Shown one piece after another: positions 43,973 to 54,200 of a stretch of DNA of 64,000 bases; position 1 is the stretch's first letter, and each line of letters opens with the position of its first letter. This DNA is from an uncultured Lachnoclostridium sp. Its GTDB lineage: Bacteria > Bacillota > Clostridia > Lachnospirales > Lachnospiraceae. The notes below the pieces were generated by a model that was not told the DNA's origin, did no database searches, and saw only the letters and a list, made by a program, of their open reading frames with translations. The stretch covers positions 310,001 to 374,000 of the forward strand of contig CALWLW010000002.1 of assembly GCA_944381625.1 (NCBI GenBank), written 5' to 3'. The position numbers and the translations under genes were made by a program.

Positions 43973-44048
43973 TACCGTTTCATACTATCCCATATGGAAA
44001 AATCCGTCAAATTGATGAAGGAAACAGCAGAACGATCGCGATTCCCTC

Positions 44049-44077
44049 TTGCAAGCCCCCGCCGGGTGTGCTATAGT
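44049..44077 (+). promoter_or_regulatory. Promoter of the ABC-F leader
   Basis: TTGCAA (44049-44054), 17 bp, TATAGT (44072-44077). It starts a leader of about 260 nt before the ABC-F gene. Confidence 0.7.
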
Positions 44078-44116
44078 GGCAAAAGGTGTGAAATAGAAAG
44101 TGGAAAGGGTGAAAAG

Positions 44117-44128
44117 ATGAAGAGATAA
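44117..44128 (+). CDS. Three-codon leader ORF (MKR) ahead of the ABC-F gene
   Basis: ATG-AAG-AGA-TAA at 44117-44128, with GGAAAGG 8 nt upstream, opens the leader transcript. Micro-ORFs like this sense stalled ribosomes in antibiotic-induced attenuation of some ABC-F genes, such as Listeria lmo0919. Two hairpins and a terminator follow it before the main gene. Confidence 0.5.
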   Translation: MKR

Positions 44129-44143
44129 TCCGGACTTCGTGAA

Positions 44144-44255
44144 AACAGAAACAAGTATGCAGGACTGTCTGTGGGACAGCCCGGGGTTTCTGTTGCCGTA
44201 GTCAGGTGCATCGCTTCTTCTGTTCTGTATTCCGGTTCCTTATGGCCGGGATACA
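44144..44255 (+). promoter_or_regulatory. Leader hairpins of the ABC-F gene
   Basis: AACAGAAAC (44144-44152) pairs exactly with GTTTCTGTT (44186-44194), enclosing an inner GACTGTC/GGACAG hairpin. A second stem is TGTATTCCGG (44226-44235) with CCGGGATACA (44246-44255). They lie between the micro-ORF and the attenuating terminator and may switch with it. Confidence 0.55.
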
Positions 44256-44275
44256 GGGCGGCTCTTTGCGTGCAG

Positions 44276-44311
44276 GCTGCTTCCGGGACAGAATCCGGGA
44301 GCGGCTTTTTT
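44276..44311 (+). terminator. Attenuator-type terminator in the ABC-F leader
   Basis: GCTGCTTCCGG (44276-44286) pairs along its length with CCGGGAGCGGC (44295-44305), followed by six T (44306-44311), 35 nt before the ABC-F ATG. It would stop transcription unless an alternative fold forms. Confidence 0.75.
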
Positions 44312-44346
44312 GTTCTGCAGGAACGTTTTGCGGAAGGAGGGATATT

Positions 44347-45882
44347 ATGTTGCAGATTCAGAATCTGACCATAACTCATAAAAAGGATTCCAGAGAACTG
44401 GTAAGGGATTTTTCCTTCTGTCTGAACCCGGGAGACCGGGCGGCTCTGATCGGGGAGGAGGGCAATGGGAAATCCACGCTGTTAAAGCTGATTTACGATG
44501 AACGTCTGACGGAAGACTATGCGGAGTTCACCGGCGTCATCTCTAAAAAAGGGATGAGGCTGGGCTATCTGCCGCAGGAACTTCCGGAGGCGGAAAAGGA
44601 GAAGAGCGTCTGGGAGTTCTGCATGGAAAAGCCGGGATTTGCGGAATGTCAGCCAAAGGAACTGGCCCGGACGGCGGGAAGGATGGGGCTGGACGCGGGT
44701 CTGTTCTATTCGGATCAGAAGATGGGGAGCCTGTCGGGAGGGGAACGGGTGAAGCTGCAGCTTGCCTGTATTCTTCTGGACGGGCCGGATGTGCTGCTCC
44801 TGGACGAACCTTCCAACGACCTGGATCTGCCCACACTGGATTTCCTGGAGCGCCTGATCCTGGACAGCCCGGTTCCCGTACTCTACATCTCCCATGACGA
44901 GGTGCTGCTGGAACGCACAGCCAACCTGATCATCCATCTGGAACTGATACGGCGGAAAACCGTGTCCAGAGTGACTGTGACCAGGAGCGGCTACCGGGAA
45001 TATGTGGACAGGCGGCTTGCGTCCCTTGGCAGGCAGGAGCAGCAGGCCAGGAATGAGCGCAGGGAGTACGCGAAACAGCAGGAACGGTTCCGGCAGATCC
45101 AGCAGAAGGTGGAACACGGCCTGCGGTCGGTGAGCCGTCAGGACCCGCACAGCGGCTATCTTATGAAAAAGAAAATGCGGGCGGTGAAGGCGCAGGAACG
45201 GCGTTTTCAGAAGGAGGCAGAGGAATTTACAGAGCTGCCGGATACGGAGGACGCTATCTTTGTCAGGCTGGGAGAACAGATGCCCATGCCGGCCGGCAAA
45301 CGGGTGCTGGAGTACAGGAATGCGGAGCTTTCGGCAGGCGGCCGGGTGCTGGCCAGAGACGTATCTCTGGATGTGAGGGGGCCGGAACGGGTCTGCATTG
45401 TGGGCCGGAACGGCGCGGGGAAATCTACACTGCTGAAAGAGATCGCGGAGGAACTTTTAAAACGCCAGGATCTTCATACGGGATACATGCCGCAGAACTA
45501 TGAGGAACTGCTGGACCTCTCCCGGACGCCGGCAGAGTTCCTGGCGGACACCGGGGATAAACAGGAGCGGGACCGGATCGGCACATACCTGGGCAGCATG
45601 AAATACACGGCGGACGAGATGGGGCGGCCCATCCGGGAACTGTCGGGGGGTCAGAAAGCCAAACTGCTGCTCCTGAAGCTGTCCATGCAGAAATGCGACG
45701 TGCTGGTGCTGGACGAACCCACGCGCAATTTTTCTCCCCTGTCCGCCCCGGTGATCCGCGGGATACTGAAGGATTTTACCGGATCCATCATCAGCGTGTC
45801 CCATGACCGGAAATATATTCAGGAGGTCTGTACGGCGGTGTATGAACTGGATGAAACCGGGCTTCATCCCTGGGAACAGTAG
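44347..45882 (+). CDS. ABC-F family ATPase, probable ribosome protection protein
   Basis: ABC-F proteins have two ATPase domains and no membrane part. Many bind the ribosome, and the ARE group displaces antibiotics. The 511-aa product has Walker A GEEGNGKST (36-44), LSGGE, LLLDEPSNDLD, a long charged linker (about 215-300), then GRNGAGKST, LSGGQ and VLVLDEPTRNFSPLS. The last Walker B lacks the usual NHLD, which marks a particular subgroup. The ATG at 44347 follows CGGAAGGAGG. A leader with a micro-ORF and terminator suggests induction by ribosome-stalling drugs. Confidence 0.9.
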   Translation: MLQIQNLTITHKKDSRELVRDFSFCLNPGDRAALIGEEGNGKSTLLKLIYDERLTEDYAEFTGVISKKGMRLGYLPQELPEAEKEKSVWEFCMEKPGFAECQPKELARTAGRMGLDAGLFYSDQKMGSLSGGERVKLQLACILLDGPDVLLLDEPSNDLDLPTLDFLERLILDSPVPVLYISHDEVLLERTANLIIHLELIRRKTVSRVTVTRSGYREYVDRRLASLGRQEQQARNERREYAKQQERFRQIQQKVEHGLRSVSRQDPHSGYLMKKKMRAVKAQERRFQKEAEEFTELPDTEDAIFVRLGEQMPMPAGKRVLEYRNAELSAGGRVLARDVSLDVRGPERVCIVGRNGAGKSTLLKEIAEELLKRQDLHTGYMPQNYEELLDLSRTPAEFLADTGDKQERDRIGTYLGSMKYTADEMGRPIRELSGGQKAKLLLLKLSMQKCDVLVLDEPTRNFSPLSAPVIRGILKDFTGSIISVSHDRKYIQEVCTAVYELDETGLHPWEQ

Positions 45883-45978
45883 CACTGCTTTGTGAGCGAA
45901 CTCCCAGGCAGTGCTTGCTCACATGCTTCTGCATGGCTGAACTTGTACCGTAAAATTTATGTTTTTTTGAAAGAAGGA

Positions 45979-46002
45979 GGGACGGCATTGCCGTCTCTTT
46001 TT
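45979..46002 (+). terminator. Terminator after the ABC-F gene
   Basis: GGGACGGC (45979-45986) and GCCGTCTC (45990-45997) with a 3-nt loop, then five T. It separates the ABC-F gene from the PPDK-like gene. Confidence 0.75.
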
Positions 46003-46042
46003 CGCGCATTTATAATGGAAGGAAAAGGAAGGGGATGAAGAT

Positions 46043-48637
46043 ATGGCGGCATTTGACAGGGTGAAATCAGGCATTCCGGCCATGGATCAGGCGCTGGACA
46101 ACATCCGGCTGGGTGACAATGTGGTGCTGCAGGTCAGTAAGATAGAAGAGTTCCGGTTTTTTGTGGAGCCTTATGTGAGGCAGGCGAAGGCCGACGGAAG
46201 GGATCTGATCTATTTTCGGTTCGCAGGGCACGCCCCTCTGGTGAAGGAGGAAGACGCAGAATGTTACTGTCTGGATCCGGGAGAAGGGTTCGAGCAGTTT
46301 ACGGTGAAGGTACACCGTATCATTGAGCAGAAAGGGCGGGAGGCGTTCTATGTGTTCGACTGCCTTTCGGAACTTCAGGAGGTCTGGGCGGCGGACCTGA
46401 TGATGGGGAACTTTTTCCGGGTGACCTGCCCGTTCCTGTTCCAGCTGGACACGGTGGCCATGTTCCCGCTGCTTCGGGGGAACCACTCCTACGAGGCGGT
46501 GGCCAGGATTCAGGAGACCACGCAGCTTTTCCTGGATATTTATTCAGATGAGGAAAATATCTACCTGCATCCGGTCAAGGTGTGGAACCGGTATTCTGCC
46601 ACCATGTTCCTGCCCCACAGGGCGGATTATAAGACCGGGGAGTTCCGGACGCTGACCGATGCGGTGGGTATGAGCCGGTACTATGCGGTTGTGGGGCGCT
46701 ATCTGAACGAAGAGGACCAGAACCTGGACAGTTGGGAGCGGTACTTCCAGAAATGCTCCAGAGAACGGGGGCGCATGGACACGCCGGAGACCTACCGGCG
46801 TCTGTGCGGCATGATGATGACGAAGGACGAACAGATCAGCAGGATGTTTGAAAAGTTCTACCAGCTGGAGGGTTATCTACGGGTAAAGAACCGGATGATC
46901 GGCACCGGCAAGATCGGAGGGAAATCCTGCGGTATGCTGCTGGCCCGGAGCATTGTGGAAAAATGCCTGCCGGATCTTTCGGGGCGGCTGGAGCCCCATG
47001 ACTCCTTCTTCATCGGCGACCATGTGTTTTATACCTATCTGGTCTACAACGGCCTGTGGGATCTGCACATCGAACAGAAGGAGGCCAGCGGCTACTACCG
47101 CCTGAGCGACCGTCTTTCCCAGGGTATCTTAAACGGGGTGTTTCCGGAGAATATCCGGGAGCAGTTCTGGCGGATGCTGGAGTATTTCGGGCAGGCGCCC
47201 ATCATCGTGCGGTCCAGCAGCATCCTGGAGGACGGATTCGGCAATGCGTTCGCAGGGAAATACGAGTCGGTCTTCTGCGCCAACCAGGGGAGCGGGGAGG
47301 AACGGCTGGAGAAGCTGGAACATGCGGTGCGCGTGGTGTACGCCAGCACGCTGGACCCGTCCGCACTGGAATACCGGGCGTCCAGAGGACTGGACGGCGT
47401 GGAGGAGCAGATGGCCATACTGGTACAGCGGGTGTCCGGCTCCCTGCACGGGAAATATCTGTTCCCGTCGGCGGCGGGCGTGGGTTATTCCTACGATACC
47501 TACGGCTGGAGCCGGAATATGGACCCGGAGAAAGGCATGCTCCGCATGGTGCTGGGCCTGGGCACCCGCGCCGTGGACCGGACGGACCGGGATTATCCCA
47601 GGATCATCCACATCGACCAGCCGGAGCACACTTATCTGACGACCATGGACGAGCGGGTGCGGTTTTCCCAGCGGAGGGTGGATGTGATCGACCTGGAGAA
47701 AAACTGCCTGGCGGAGACCTCCCTGGAGGAAATCATGGCCTGTACGCCGTACTGGTACCATAATCTGGTGCTGGAGCATGACTATGAGGTGGAACGCCGC
47801 CTCTACGACCAGGGGAAGCGGAGGGACGTGTGTTTCGGCACCTGCCGGGGTTATGTGAAGGACCCGCAGTTCATCTCCGATATGGGGCAGATCCTGGCGG
47901 CTCTGCAGCGGGAGTACGCCTACCCGGTGGACATCGAATTTACGGTCAATTCCAATGAGAAAAAGGAATATGTGATCTGCCTGCTTCAGTGCCGTCCGCT
48001 TCAGACCTTTTCCGAGCAGACCAGGGTGGAGATCCCAAAAGCGGATCCGGAGCAGGAACTGTTTCATGTGCATAATGCTTCCATGGGCATCCCTCAGAAA
48101 AAACGGATCGACCAGGTGATCTATATTGACCCGGCGGCCTATTACGCGTACCCGTATCAGCGGAAGGGCAACGTGGCGGCGCTTCTGACAGATCTTAATT
48201 TAAGCTCCAGGGGAAAGGGTAAGAATATCCTGCTCATGGCTCCCGGGCGTATCGGAACATCTTCGCCGGAACTGGGCATCCCGGTAAAATTCTCCGGGAT
48301 CTCCCATTTCTGTGCCATTGTGGAGATGGACGAGGAAGGCTCCCTGTACGCGCCGGAGCTGTCGTATGGAAGCCACATGTTCCAGGATCTGGTGGAGGCG
48401 GAGATCTTCTATACGGCGCTGTTCCATGTGACAGGCGAAGACGAACGGCGGCGGAGGGAATTTTTCCAAAGCCATGCCAAAAGCCTGCCCCTGCCCGCCC
48501 AGTTTGAGGAACTGTCCCATATGGTGAGCCTGTATGATTTCTCAGACGGGCGGCTGATGCTGTATTACGACATCCGAAGCGGGGAGACTTTGTGCGCGCT
48601 GGAAAAGGAAAATCCGCCGGAAGAAGGCGCATGCTGA
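46043..48637 (+). CDS. PEP/pyruvate-binding (PPDK N-terminal) protein with KaiC-like front end
   Basis: An 864-aa protein. Residues 1 to about 200 follow the KaiC/RecA-like pattern (SGIPAMDQALDNIRLGDNVV) but lack a Walker A P-loop. Residues about 290-660 match the ATP-grasp PEP/pyruvate-binding domain of PPDK and PEP synthase: GTGKIGGKSCGMLLAR, PIIVRSSSILEDGFGNAFAGKY and IEFTVN...ICLLQCRPLQ. No swivelling phosphohistidine domain (TGG-x-T-x-H) is seen. So it can bind or transfer phosphate at one half of the reaction only, or act as a regulator or a Rph/PpsR-like phosphotransferase. Reaction unknown. It sits alone between terminator and gdhA promoter. Confidence 0.8.
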   Translation: MAAFDRVKSGIPAMDQALDNIRLGDNVVLQVSKIEEFRFFVEPYVRQAKADGRDLIYFRFAGHAPLVKEEDAECYCLDPGEGFEQFTVKVHRIIEQKGREAFYVFDCLSELQEVWAADLMMGNFFRVTCPFLFQLDTVAMFPLLRGNHSYEAVARIQETTQLFLDIYSDEENIYLHPVKVWNRYSATMFLPHRADYKTGEFRTLTDAVGMSRYYAVVGRYLNEEDQNLDSWERYFQKCSRERGRMDTPETYRRLCGMMMTKDEQISRMFEKFYQLEGYLRVKNRMIGTGKIGGKSCGMLLARSIVEKCLPDLSGRLEPHDSFFIGDHVFYTYLVYNGLWDLHIEQKEASGYYRLSDRLSQGILNGVFPENIREQFWRMLEYFGQAPIIVRSSSILEDGFGNAFAGKYESVFCANQGSGEERLEKLEHAVRVVYASTLDPSALEYRASRGLDGVEEQMAILVQRVSGSLHGKYLFPSAAGVGYSYDTYGWSRNMDPEKGMLRMVLGLGTRAVDRTDRDYPRIIHIDQPEHTYLTTMDERVRFSQRRVDVIDLEKNCLAETSLEEIMACTPYWYHNLVLEHDYEVERRLYDQGKRRDVCFGTCRGYVKDPQFISDMGQILAALQREYAYPVDIEFTVNSNEKKEYVICLLQCRPLQTFSEQTRVEIPKADPEQELFHVHNASMGIPQKKRIDQVIYIDPAAYYAYPYQRKGNVAALLTDLNLSSRGKGKNILLMAPGRIGTSSPELGIPVKFSGISHFCAIVEMDEEGSLYAPELSYGSHMFQDLVEAEIFYTALFHVTGEDERRRREFFQSHAKSLPLPAQFEELSHMVSLYDFSDGRLMLYYDIRSGETLCALEKENPPEEGAC

Positions 48638-48657
48638 AAAATTTAAGGAGTTTGGGT

Positions 48658-48702
48658 AATTATGCAAAAAATATTGCATAATTTAAAATTTCGTACTAAA
48701 AT
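48658..48702 (+). promoter_or_regulatory. gdhA promoter with palindromic operator
   Basis: AATTATGCAA (48658-48667) and TTGCATAATT (48674-48683) form a perfect 10-bp inverted repeat. The right arm contains the -35 TTGCAT (48674-48679), 17 bp from TAAAAT (48697-48702). The arm resembles the boxes between argG and argC, which suggests the same repressor. Confidence 0.65.
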
Positions 48703-48704
48703 AA

Positions 48705-50084
<1,380 letters not shown>

Positions 50085-50115
50085 AAATATCCTGAAAAGT
50101 GCAAAAATATAAAAA

Positions 50116-50158
50116 GAGACGGTGCAGCGGGCGAAAATAGTCTGTTGCACCGTTTCTT
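50116..50158 (+). terminator. gdhA terminator
   Basis: GAGACGGTGCA (50116-50126) and TGCACCGTTTC (50146-50156) form an 11-bp stem with a G-T pair, followed by a short T-rich tail. Confidence 0.75.
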
Positions 50159-50269
50159 CATGAACGAAGAGATCAATATTCAGAGTTTGGCAAAAACATC
50201 TCCTGCTTGTAATGTAAAAACAGGATATAGATAGGAAAGCGTAAAGCAACCGTAGTTGATACTTTAGGC

Positions 50270-50298
50270 TTGTGCGAAGTGGGGGATTGTGGTATCAT
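50270..50298 (+). promoter_or_regulatory. Promoter of the holin-like toxin mRNA
   Basis: TTGTGC (50270-50275), 17 bp, TATCAT (50293-50298), about 70 nt before the toxin ATG. Confidence 0.55.
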
Positions 50299-50367
50299 TT
50301 TTTAAAGAGAGTAATCGTGTACAGAGTGGCAGCCTCCCGAACTTGCAAAAGAGGGGAGGTGGTGCTG

Positions 50368-50466
50368 ATGGATACATACGAAGTTTTAAGCCTGTTATTT
50401 TTAGGCGGTACGTTCCTCGTAGCACTGCTTGCCTACATCGACAGTAGGAACGACAAGCGAAAATAA
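50368..50466 (+). CDS. Putative holin-like toxin of a type I toxin-antitoxin system
   Basis: A 32-aa protein, MDTYEVLSLLFLGGTFLVA, with a single membrane helix and a basic tail (DSRNDKRK). This fits the putative holin-like toxin family (Hol_Tox) of Firmicutes. Overproduction of such peptides damages the membrane. Ribosome site GAGGGGAGG is strong. The gene ends at a shared, symmetric hairpin, and an antisense promoter lies beyond it on the minus strand, as in type I systems where a small RNA pairs with the toxin mRNA 3' end. Confidence 0.75.
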   Translation: MDTYEVLSLLFLGGTFLVALLAYIDSRNDKRK

Positions 50467-50553
50467 ATAAGCCACTCTTGTCTTGGCCGGACGAGTGACT
50501 TATTTTGTCATATCACGAGGCTAACCACTTTGTGGGCGGTTGCTCTCTTTTAT
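50458..50553 (-). ncRNA. Predicted antisense RNA antitoxin
   Basis: On the minus strand TTGAAA (50583-50588), 17 bp, TATAAT (50560-50565) is a strong promoter aimed at the toxin 3' end. The RNA would start near 50553 and end after the hairpin AAATAAG...CTTATTT near 50458, overlapping the toxin mRNA tail. Ends are estimates. Confidence 0.6.
50465..50505. terminator. Shared convergent terminator of toxin mRNA and antisense RNA
   Basis: AAATAAGCCACTC (50465-50477) pairs with GAGTGACTTATTT (50493-50505) with one mismatch, with T-rich tails in both directions. Confidence 0.75.
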
Positions 50554-50559
50554 GGTTTT

Positions 50560-50588
50560 ATTATAGAACGAAATGCAGGCAGTTTCAA
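50560..50588 (-). promoter_or_regulatory. Antisense promoter at the toxin locus
   Basis: TTGAAA-N17-TATAAT on the minus strand (50583-50588 and 50560-50565). Positions 50589-50672 between it and the marR promoter hold nothing I recognise. Confidence 0.65.
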
Positions 50589-50672
50589 GAGGAAAATGAA
50601 AACTGGACGATTTTACAGTGCGTTGGACACCCGCCCCACAGCAAAACGCCCCACTCATTTAATAGCACGGTA

Positions 50673-50726
50673 TTGATCTGCTGTCGGAAACATGATACAA
50701 TGAGTACAAAGCGCGAATTGTATCAT
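50673..50726 (+). promoter_or_regulatory. marR promoter with inverted repeat
   Basis: TTGATC (50673-50678), 17 bp, TACAAT (50696-50701). ATGATACAAT (50692-50701) and ATTGTATCAT (50717-50726) are perfect inverted copies 15 bp apart. One arm covers the -10 and the other the early transcript, a likely site for MarR self-repression. Confidence 0.65.
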
Positions 50727-50788
50727 TGCGCATACCGGTTTCTGCGCTCGCCGCAGAAAGCCGGGCGCATTGGCCGGGAGGCAGGGAC

Positions 50789-51211
50789 ATGGAAGATCAG
50801 AGAATGTGCGGAGTGTTCATCAAACAGATCCACGACGAACTGGAAAAACAGGTCAATAATGAATTGCGGTCGGCGGATCTGACCATGGCCCAGGTGGGCG
50901 CGCTGATGATCCTGAAGCGCTCCCCCCAGGAACAGATGACGCTGAAGGAGCTGGAGAAGAAGCTCCACGTGGCTCAGTCCACGGCCGTGGGTATCGTGGC
51001 GCGCCTGGAGCGCAAAGGGCTGGTGGAATGCTTTGGGGATACGGCAGACCGGCGGATCAAGATGGTCCGGATTACGGAGAACGGCAGAAAATGCAGCCAG
51101 ATAGCGGTTCAGCATGTGAAGCAGGCCGAGGAACGGCTGATGTCCGGACTGTCTTTGGAGGAGCAGGCAGTTCTCTATACACTGCTTTTAAAACTTTGCA
51201 GATCTTTTTGA
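50789..51211 (+). CDS. MarR family transcriptional regulator
   Basis: A 140-aa winged-helix regulator with the MarR pattern: LTMAQVGALMILKRSP, helix-turn-helix QMTLKELEKKLHVAQSTAVGI, and wing DTADRRIKMVRITENG. MarR dimers usually repress their own promoter and a neighbour until a small, often phenolic or acyl, ligand binds. The inverted repeat over its promoter fits. The neighbour is the giant dehydratase-activator-like gene 78 nt downstream, which may be its target. ATG at 50789 has GGGAGG upstream. Confidence 0.88.
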   Translation: MEDQRMCGVFIKQIHDELEKQVNNELRSADLTMAQVGALMILKRSPQEQMTLKELEKKLHVAQSTAVGIVARLERKGLVECFGDTADRRIKMVRITENGRKCSQIAVQHVKQAEERLMSGLSLEEQAVLYTLLLKLCRSF

Positions 51212-51289
51212 CAACAGCAGGAGATCTTTTTTTACGGGCAAATGATAGTATGCTATTGAAATGGCGGAGAAGATACGGAGGATAAGATT

Positions 51290-54200
51290 TTGGAGAAAGA
51301 AAGACTTCAGATAGGCATCGACATCGGTTCTACCACGACCAAGATCGTGGCTGTGGACCAGGAAAAAGATGAGATCGTATATTCGGATTACAGAAGGCAC
51401 AGCGCCCAGCAGGTGCAGAGCGTGACCGACTGCCTGAAACGCCTGAAGGAGCGGTTCCCGGCGGCGGGGCTTCGGCTGGCGCTGACCGGTTCCGGTGCGA
51501 AGAAACTGGCGGACCGGCTGGGACTGCCCTATGTGCAGGAGGTGGTGGCCAATTCCATCGCCATCCGGAAATTATATAAAGAGGTACGCACGGCCATCGA
51601 ACTGGGCGGCCAGGACGCCAAGGTGCTGTTTTTCCGCAGGGAGGAAAAGACGGGGCGGCTGGACGTGGCGGATATGAGGATGAACGGGAGCTGCGCCGGC
51701 GGCACCGGCGCTTTTCTGGACGAGGTGGCGGCGATCCTGCGCACACCGGTGGAGGAGCTGAACCGTGTGGCGGAGCAGGGCGAGACGGTCTATGACATCT
51801 CCGGCCGCTGCGGCGTATACGCCAAGACGGATATCCAGCCCCTTCTCAACCAGGGCGTCTCCAGGGCGAATCTGGCCCTGTCTTCCTTCCACGCAGTGGC
51901 GAAGCAGACCATCGGCGGACTGGCCCAGGGATTGGATATCAGAGGTCCGGTGCTGTTTGAGGGAGGCCCCATGACCTTTAATCCCCGGCTGATCCGGGTG
52001 TTTGCGGAGCGTCTGGAACTGCCGGAGGAGGAGATCCTGGTGCCGGAGCACCCGGAGATCATGGTGGCCTACGGCGCGGCCCTGTCCCTGGAGGAGCTGT
52101 TTGAGGAAAACAGGACGGAAGCGGATATAGATGCCCTGCTGTCTGTCCTGGAAAGCGTGCGCAGGGAGAACCACGCGCCGGATGCGGGCAGGACCGCGGT
52201 GTTTTTTGCCTCTGATGAGGAGAAAAAAGCATTTCTGCGCCGCCACGCCCTTCCCAAAAACGACTGGCACCCCCAGGCGGGGCAGAAGGTGCGGGCATAT
52301 CTGGGGATTGATTCAGGCAGTACCACGACCAAATTTGTGCTGATGGACGAGGAGGAACATATCCTGGATTCTTTCTACGCGTCCAATGCGGGCGAACCTC
52401 TGGAGGTGGCGAAAAAGGCGCTGCTGGCCATGAGGGACCGGTGGAAAAAAGCCGGAGCGGAACTGGAGATCCTGGCGGCGGGAACCACCGGATACGGGGA
52501 GCTGCTGTTCGGCAAGGCATTTTCGGCGGAGTACCATGTGGTGGAGACGGTGGCTCACGCCAGGGCGTCGGCGAAATACGTGCCGGACGCCACTTTCCTG
52601 CTGGATATCGGCGGACAGGACATGAAAGCCATCTGGCTGGACCGGGGAGTGATCACCAATATTGTGGTCAATGAAGCATGCTCTTCCGGGTGCGGTTCGT
52701 TTCTGGAGAATTTCGCGGCGTCGCTCCATATCCCGGTGGAGGTCATCGCTGAGACGGCGTTTTCCGCCGAAAGTCCGGCGGCCCTGGGGAGCCGCTGTAC
52801 GGTGTTCATGAACAGCAGCATCGTCACGGCCCAGCGCAGCGGCAGACAGCCGGAGGATATTATGGCGGGCCTGTGCCGTTCCATTATTGAAAATGTGTTT
52901 ACAAAGGTAATCCGTGTGTCGAACCTGGATTCCCTGGGGGACCGGATCGTGGTGCAGGGCGGCACCTTCCGCAACGACGCGGTGCTGCGGGCGCTGGAGC
53001 AGTACCTGGGCCGGGAAGTGACCAGAGCCCCGTATCCCGGCATGATGGGAGCTATCGGCGCCGCTCTTCTGGCAAAGGAGGACAGGGAGCGGCAGGTGAG
53101 CCAGGGCAAGGAGCCCCCGAAGACGTTCATTGGACTGGACGCCATGGAGACCTTTTCTTATTCCCGGGCGGAAGAATCGGTCTGCCCGTTCTGCGGCAAT
53201 CACTGCAGGCGCACCGTGCTCCGTTTTTCCAACGGGGAAGCGTGGGTGACCAACAACCGCTGCGAGCGGGGAGAAGTGCTGGGCGATCCCAAAGACGCTT
53301 CGGTGGCGGCCCAGGTGAAGGCCCGCCAGGAGGAGCGGAATAAGACTCCGAACCTGTTCCGGCTGAGGGAAAAGCTTCTGTTCCAGGAGTATCCGCTGGA
53401 GCATACGCCGGCGGACAGAGGCGTCAAGATGGGGATTCCCCGCGTGCTGTCCTTCTGGGATACCGCGCCCTTTTGGACGACGTTCCTGCGGAGCCTGGGC
53501 TTCCAGGTTTGCCTGTCCGCGCCCAGCAGCCGGGCCATGTACGAGAGCGGCCTGTCGGCGGTGACGTCGGATACGGTGTGCTTCCCGGCAAAACTGGTGC
53601 ACGGGCATCTGCGGAACCTGAAGAAACGCGGCGCGGACAGGATCTTCATGCCGTCCGTCACCACAGTGCCATCAGAGAATACAGAGGCGTCCAGCCAGTC
53701 CATGTGCGCGGTGGTGAAGGGCTATCCCTTTGTCATCCGCAATTCGGACAATCCGGAAGAACGCTGGGGTATTCCCCTGGACACGCCGCTGTTTCACTGG
53801 TACCGGAGCGAGGATCGGGAAAAGCAGCTCACAGAATATATGGAGCAGGCTTTCGGTGTTCCGGCGGAGGAGACCCGCAGAGCGATCCGGGAAGGCGACC
53901 GGGCCATGCAGTCCTTCCATGAGCAGCTGAAGCAGGCGGGTCAGGAAGTGATAGAGCAGATGAGGAGGGAAGGCAGATTCGCGGTGGTGCTGGCATCCAG
54001 GCCCTATCAGAACGACGCGCTGGTGAACCATGACCTGCCGGAGATGTTCGTCTCCCAGGGAATCCCGGTGCTTACGGTGGATTCTCTGCCGGGGCTTAAG
54101 GACATTGACCTGAGCAGGAGCACGGTGGAGATTGTGAATAATTTCCACGCCCGCATGCTGGCCGGGGCAATCCTGGCCGCCCGCCGCCCGGAGCTGGAAT

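Noticed and set aside
46043..46640. Circadian KaiC-like ATPase
   Set aside because: The Walker A motif is missing, so ATP-driven KaiC activity is not supported; only the fold pattern remains.
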